The position numbers and the translations under genes are program-made. DNA of 8,252 nucleotides from Polaromonas sp. GTDB lineage: Bacteria > Pseudomonadota > Gammaproteobacteria > Burkholderiales > Burkholderiaceae_C. The DNA lies in contig JABMMH010000420.1 of assembly GCA_013205645.1 (NCBI GenBank), positions 1-8,252 on the forward strand, given 5' to 3'. Below the pieces are notes generated by a model. That model did not search any database. It saw nothing but the letters and a program-made list of their open reading frames with translations, and was not told the origin of the DNA. Shown here piece by piece: positions 5,830 through 8,252 of the stretch (positions are counted from its first letter, which is position 1; every line of letters starts with the position of its first letter).

Positions 5830-5872
5830 GTTTGGCCGCCTCGCTGAACGCGAGCTGGACGTGTACCCGTGA
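5813..5872 (+). pseudogene. RelE/ParE toxin remnant
   Basis: ATG at 5813 lies inside the antitoxin's last codons, as in intact relBE-type pairs, and opens MAWTIEFGRLAERELDVYP followed by TGA at 5870. The first 16 residues match the usual RelE/ParE N-terminus (AWTIEF...A.KEL). The rest of the roughly 85-residue toxin, including the catalytic C-terminal half, is absent. The last residues DVYP before the stop resemble the common C-terminal ending (R/K)-D/E-V-Y-x, so the gene may carry a large internal deletion that joined its two ends. That reading is inference from three residues only. A toxin of 19 residues should be inactive. Confidence 0.6.
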
Positions 5873-5893
5873 AGCTTGTAGATACGCCTAAGC

Positions 5894-5911
5894 CCGCCTA
5901 TCAGCAGGCGG
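5894..5911. other. Small perfect hairpin without T run
   Basis: CCGCCT (5894-5899) pairs with AGGCGG (5906-5911) over a six-base loop, 22 bases after the toxin remnant's stop. No T run follows in either direction. It may be a leftover of a transcription-unit end or a repeat arm; function unknown. Confidence 0.3.
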
Positions 5912-5936
5912 ATGACCAGGTTAATACAACACCCGC

Positions 5937-5968
5937 ACCCCGCTAAGCGCCAGCGGCCGCGCCTTTGG
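5937..5968. repeat. REP-like GC-rich repeat, copy 1
   Basis: This 32-base segment agrees with 6320-6351 at 29 positions in the same orientation. It contains CCGCT (5940-5944) and AGCGG (5952-5956), a five-base inverted arm with a seven-base loop, as in REP-type palindromic elements. It lies between the toxin-antitoxin remnant and the small membrane protein gene. Confidence 0.65.
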
Positions 5969-5992
5969 TTGGCCCTGATTTCGCTGGTTCCG

Positions 5993-6021
5993 TAGTCATG
6001 CAACCGGATTAAGCCTAAAAT
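5993..6021 (+). promoter_or_regulatory. Candidate promoter of the small membrane protein gene
   Basis: TAGTCA (5993-5998) and TAAAAT (6016-6021) are separated by 17 bases and match four and five of the six sigma-70 consensus positions. Transcription would start about seven bases after the -10 box, at the A of the ATG at 6028, which suggests a leaderless mRNA. The absence of any Shine-Dalgarno before 6028 agrees with this. Confidence 0.45.
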
Positions 6022-6027
6022 TTAGCT

Positions 6028-6261
6028 ATGGAACTCGAAATTTACAACGCGTTTGTCAAAGCAGGCGTACCAGAAGCCGATGCAAAGGCTGCGGTTGAGT
6101 CTATCAACAAGGAAATCGACAAGCGTTATTCGCTTCACGCCCAGCAGCTTTTCACCAAGGCTGATGGTGCCGAACTGAAAACAGAAATCATCAAATGGTC
6201 GATTGGCACCGTCTTCGCTGCTGTCGGGCTTTTCGCTGGGCTGAGCAAATTATTTCATTAG
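6028..6261 (+). CDS. Small DUF1640-like coiled-coil membrane protein
   Basis: A 77-residue protein with a plain design: an N-terminal helix with AGVPEADAKAAVESI (12-26), a charged, probably coiled-coil stretch to about residue 54, then one transmembrane segment (WSIGTVFAAVGLFAGLSKLF, about 57-76) reaching the C-terminus. The order AGVPE...A, coiled coil, TKAD.AELK.E, one C-terminal membrane helix resembles bacterial DUF1640/CCDC90-type short proteins. In bacteria their function is unknown to me; mitochondrial relatives (MCUR1/CCDC90) associate with the inner membrane. The soluble part is probably cytoplasmic. There is no ribosome site, and the promoter places the transcript start at the ATG. 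It has its own terminator (6286-6307). The gene and terminator lie between two copies of a 31-base repeat, which may mark a small transferred unit. Confidence 0.75.
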   Translation: MELEIYNAFVKAGVPEADAKAAVESINKEIDKRYSLHAQQLFTKADGAELKTEIIKWSIGTVFAAVGLFAGLSKLFH

Positions 6262-6285
6262 CCTTTGGGCTGCACTGGCAGGTAG

Positions 6286-6307
6286 GCCGCTGATGAGCGG
6301 CTTTTTT
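6286..6307 (+). terminator. Intrinsic terminator of the small membrane protein gene
   Basis: GCCGCT (6286-6291) and AGCGGC (6296-6301) form a perfect six-pair stem over GATG, followed by six T (6302-6307). It is 24 bases after the stop codon. An in-frame ATG for the next gene at 6293 falls in the loop of this hairpin, which argues against that start. Confidence 0.88.
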
Positions 6308-6316
6308 AATTTAAAA

Positions 6317-7576
6317 ATGACCCCGCTACGCGCCAGCGGCTGCGCCTTTGCCCACATCGCGGAGTTTCACCCGAAGCTGACAGACTTCCGGCGTGACCTG
6401 CACGCCCACCCCGAACTCGGTTTCGAAGAAATCTACACCTCGGGCCGCGTGGCCCAGGCGCTCAGCTTGTGCGGCGTCGATGAGGTGCACACGGGGATCG
6501 GAAAAACCGGGGTTGTCGGGGTAATCAAAGGGAAACAGGCCGGCAGGGCAAGCGGTAGCGGCGCGCTGGGGCCGATGGTGGGCCTGCGCGCCGACATGGA
6601 TGCGCTCACCATGACCGAACACAACGCCTTCGGCTGGAAGTCGGCCCGCCCCGGCGTGATGCACGGCTGCGGCCACGATGGTCATACCACCATGCTGGTC
6701 GGTGCCGCGCGCTACCTGGCCGAAACGCGCAATTTTGCCGGTGACGCGGTACTGATGTTCCAGCCGGCCGAAGAAGGCCGGGGCGGCGCGTCCGCGATGA
6801 TCAACGACGGGCTGTTCGAGCGATTTCCGGTGCAGGCCATTTACGCCATGCACAACTGGCCGGCCATGCAGCCCGGCACCATCGGCCTGAACGCCGGGCC
6901 GATGATGGCGGCAGCCGACCGCATCACGATTGAAGTGACCGGCAAGGGCGGTCACGGCGCACATGCCTACCTCACGGTCGACCCGGTGCTGGCCGCCGCG
7001 CACATCATCACGGCGGTGCAGAGTATCGTGTCGCGCAACGTCAAGGCGATCGACAGCGCCGTCATCAGCATTTGTGCGGTGCAGGCCGGCGACCCCGGTG
7101 CGATGAGCGTGGTGCCCGACACGGCCACGCTGGTCGGCACCGTTCGGACCTTCCATCCCGCCGTGCAGGACCTGGTCGAGCGTCGCCTGCACGCGTTGTG
7201 TGCGGCCGTGGCTCAGGGTTTTGGGGCGACGGCCACCGTGAAGTACGAACGCATTTACCCGGCTACCCTCAATTCGCCGGCCGAATTCGCGCTGGCAGCC
7301 GCCGTGGCCGACCACCTGGTCGGGCCGCACAACGTGGTGCGGGACCTGGAACCCAGCATGGGTTCGGAAGATTTTTCCTTCATGCTGAAGGTCAAACCCG
7401 GCGCCTACCTGCGGCTGGGGCAGGGCGAACAGATCCCCGACGGTCAGGGCGGCACGGTCGGCGGGCTGGGCAGCCGCTTTTTGCACAACAGCTGCTATGA
7501 CTTCAATGACCAGGTGCTGCCGCTGGGCGCGGCCCTGTTTGCCGGCATCGTCGAGCGCTCGTTGCCGCTGACCTGA
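6317..7576 (+). CDS. M20 family amidohydrolase / aminoacylase (HipO-like)
   Basis: A cytoplasmic di-metal hydrolase of peptidase family M20, subfamily D, the group of hippurate hydrolases, N-acyl-amino-acid deacylases and IAA-amino acid hydrolases. It should cleave the amide bond of an N-acylated amino acid; the true substrate is unknown. Residues below count from 6317 (419 aa). RRDLHAHPELGFEE opens the conserved region. Metal ligands are Cys118 and His120 (HGCGHDGH), Glu153 beside catalytic Glu152 (QPAEEG), His179 (AMHNWP) and His390 (LHNS). The dimerisation domain starts near ITIEVTGKGGHGAHA. All key residues are present. The start is uncertain: ATG 6293 lies in a terminator loop, and 6317 has no ribosome site. 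Residues 2-11 are encoded by a repeat also found at 5937, so the original start was probably displaced. It converges on the acyltransferase gene. Confidence 0.92.
   Translation: MTPLRASGCAFAHIAEFHPKLTDFRRDLHAHPELGFEEIYTSGRVAQALSLCGVDEVHTGIGKTGVVGVIKGKQAGRASGSGALGPMVGLRADMDALTMTEHNAFGWKSARPGVMHGCGHDGHTTMLVGAARYLAETRNFAGDAVLMFQPAEEGRGGASAMINDGLFERFPVQAIYAMHNWPAMQPGTIGLNAGPMMAAADRITIEVTGKGGHGAHAYLTVDPVLAAAHIITAVQSIVSRNVKAIDSAVISICAVQAGDPGAMSVVPDTATLVGTVRTFHPAVQDLVERRLHALCAAVAQGFGATATVKYERIYPATLNSPAEFALAAAVADHLVGPHNVVRDLEPSMGSEDFSFMLKVKPGAYLRLGQGEQIPDGQGGTVGGLGSRFLHNSCYDFNDQVLPLGAALFAGIVERSLPLT
6320..6351. repeat. REP-like GC-rich repeat, copy 2, inside the M20 start
   Basis: This segment agrees with 5937-5968 at 29 of 32 positions, the differences being A/C, C/T and a final G/C. 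It begins one base after the ATG at 6317-6319 and encodes TPLRASGCAF at the N-terminus of the amidohydrolase. The residues fit no M20 domain. It also follows the terminator at 6286-6307 directly. Confidence 0.65.
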
Positions 7577-7595
7577 GTCTGTCCCACTGTATTGA

Positions 7596-7620
7596 TGATG
7601 CTATAAAAATAATAGCTATC
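7596..7620. repeat. AT-rich inverted repeat of Comamonadaceae style
   Basis: GCTAT (7600-7604) and ATAGC (7612-7616) flank the spacer AAAAATA, with GAT before and TATC after. I recall similar GCTAT...ATAGC blocks as frequent intergenic repeats in Acidovorax, Polaromonas and relatives, but did not verify this. It starts 19 bases after the amidohydrolase stop. On the minus strand the loop gives a short T run, so it could weakly end transcription arriving from the right. Confidence 0.45.
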
Positions 7621-7689
7621 TACGCAGGTAATTTATGGGCTGGAGGCCTGAAACACTCAGAATCCAGCGAAACTCATCGAGCTCTTCCT

Positions 7690-7710
7690 CCTTCCCCTTC
7701 TGGGGGAAGG
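7690..7710. terminator. Hairpin between convergent genes, no T run
   Basis: CCTTCCCC (7690-7697) pairs perfectly with GGGGAAGG (7703-7710) over a five-base loop. It lies between the amidohydrolase and acyltransferase stop codons, 45 bases from the latter, where a shared bidirectional terminator is expected. No T run follows on either strand, so it may be a mobile palindromic repeat or an RNA-stabilising hairpin instead. Confidence 0.4.
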
Positions 7711-7754
7711 CGTCATGCGGGGAAGGTGCGTAGCTACAACCCAAACCCTGCGGG

Positions 7755-8252
7755 CTAATACAGCGAATCCGCACCCTCGGGCCGGGTCTTGAAGCGCTTG
7801 TGCACCCAGTAGTACTGCGCCGGCATGGTGTTGATGTAGGTCTGCAGGTGCGCGTTCATGCGGGCGGTGTCGGCCACCAGGTCGTTGGTCGGAAAATCTT
7901 TCCATGCCGGCATGAACTCGACCTCGTAGCCCTGCGGCGTCATGCGCGCCAGCACCGCCACCACCTTGGCGCGGCCGAGCCGGGCGAAACGCGACAGCGA
8001 CGGAACTGTGGCGGTCTGAACACCATAAAACGGCACGAACACCGAATCGTCCGGCCCGAAATCCATGTCAGGCAGCAGGTAAAACGGCTGCCCCTGGCGC
8101 AGTGCCGCAATGAGGGGCTTGACGCCGTCAATCCGGCCAAACAGCCGCATGTTGCCAAAGCGCTGGCGGCCGCGCAGTATCCACTGATCAACCAGCTGGT
8201 TCGACTGGTTGGTGTAGAGCGTGGTCGACACCCGCTGCACGCGCTGCGCCAC
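7755..8252 (-). CDS. Lipid A biosynthesis acyltransferase, LpxL/HtrB type (partial)
   Basis: This is the C-terminal 165 residues of an inner-membrane enzyme that transfers a fatty acyl chain from acyl-ACP to a lipid A precursor. The gene runs off the right edge; the GTG at the edge is an internal valine codon, not a start. Compared with the usual length near 290, about 125 N-terminal residues are missing, including the membrane anchor and the HX4D catalytic motif. Visible family features (counted from the edge) are the GQPFYLLPDMDFG block (54-66), then DDSVFVPFYGVQTATV (68-83), SLSRFARLGRAKVVAVLAR (85-103), MNAHLQTYI and the closing YYWVHKRFKTRPEG (147-160), which marks an LpxL-type C-terminus. 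Lauroyl versus myristoyl specificity cannot be judged. It is convergent with the amidohydrolase. Confidence 0.9.
   Translation of the reverse strand: MAQRVQRVSTTLYTNQSNQLVDQWILRGRQRFGNMRLFGRIDGVKPLIAALRQGQPFYLLPDMDFGPDDSVFVPFYGVQTATVPSLSRFARLGRAKVVAVLARMTPQGYEVEFMPAWKDFPTNDLVADTARMNAHLQTYINTMPAQYYWVHKRFKTRPEGADSLY

Noticed and set aside
5449..6003. Minus-strand open frame of 184 codons across the toxin-antitoxin remnant
   Set aside because: It spans the lipoprotein 3' end, the remnant and a repeat, with no recognisable domain or ribosome site. The plus-strand antitoxin reading is clearly better.
6326..7486. Minus-strand open frame of 386 codons opposite the amidohydrolase
   Set aside because: The plus strand shows every M20 metal ligand in order. 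The antisense frame is a GC-skew shadow with no domain.
1..8252. CRISPR array, transposase, phage genes, tRNA or rRNA
   Set aside because: No regularly spaced repeats, transposase or phage-type proteins, cloverleaf or rRNA-like stretches were found on either strand. The repeats seen are isolated palindromic units.

Overview
The window looks like chromosomal DNA of a Gram-negative betaproteobacterium of the order Burkholderiales, most likely family Comamonadaceae. The evidence is three Omp32-type trimeric porins ending in phenylalanine, a lipid A acyltransferase, a DUF3047 lipoprotein, and intergenic repeats of a style I associate with Comamonadaceae. This placement is inferred from protein style and memory, not from a search.

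Layout. Positions 1-1448 hold a possible terminator of an off-window gene, a strong terminator, and a minus-strand porin with an unusually large extra loop. Positions 1449-2074 are a long divergent intergenic region. Its best signal is a sigma-54-type -24/-12 promoter facing a plus-strand porin, with a GTGA-N6-TCAC site and another inverted repeat upstream. Positions 2075-4624 hold two tandem porins. Each has its own leader and intrinsic terminator, so they are probably separate transcription units. Positions 4707-5507 encode a DUF3047 lipoprotein. Positions 5508-5872 hold a decayed RelB/RelE-type toxin-antitoxin pair: the antitoxin has an in-frame TGA and the toxin is cut to about 19 codons.

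Positions 5937-6351 contain two near-identical 31-base repeats. They bracket a small membrane protein gene, probably leaderless, and its terminator. The second repeat runs into the start of the next gene, an M20-family amidohydrolase (6317-7576), and encodes its first residues. Positions 7577-7754 are a convergent intergenic region with two hairpins. The window ends in the 3' part of a minus-strand LpxL/HtrB-type lipid A acyltransferase.

How the genes relate. The porins and the acyltransferase all shape the outer membrane, but nothing indicates one shared operon. The porins probably give alternative solute channels under different controls: one apparently sigma-54 dependent, one with a structured leader that could hide its ribosome binding site. 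The 5.5-6.35 kb stretch is the most accessory part, combining the toxin-antitoxin remnant, the repeats and the small gene. I found no CRISPR array, transposase, phage gene, tRNA or rRNA, and no convincing unknown multi-gene system. The most unusual items are regulatory or evolutionary.
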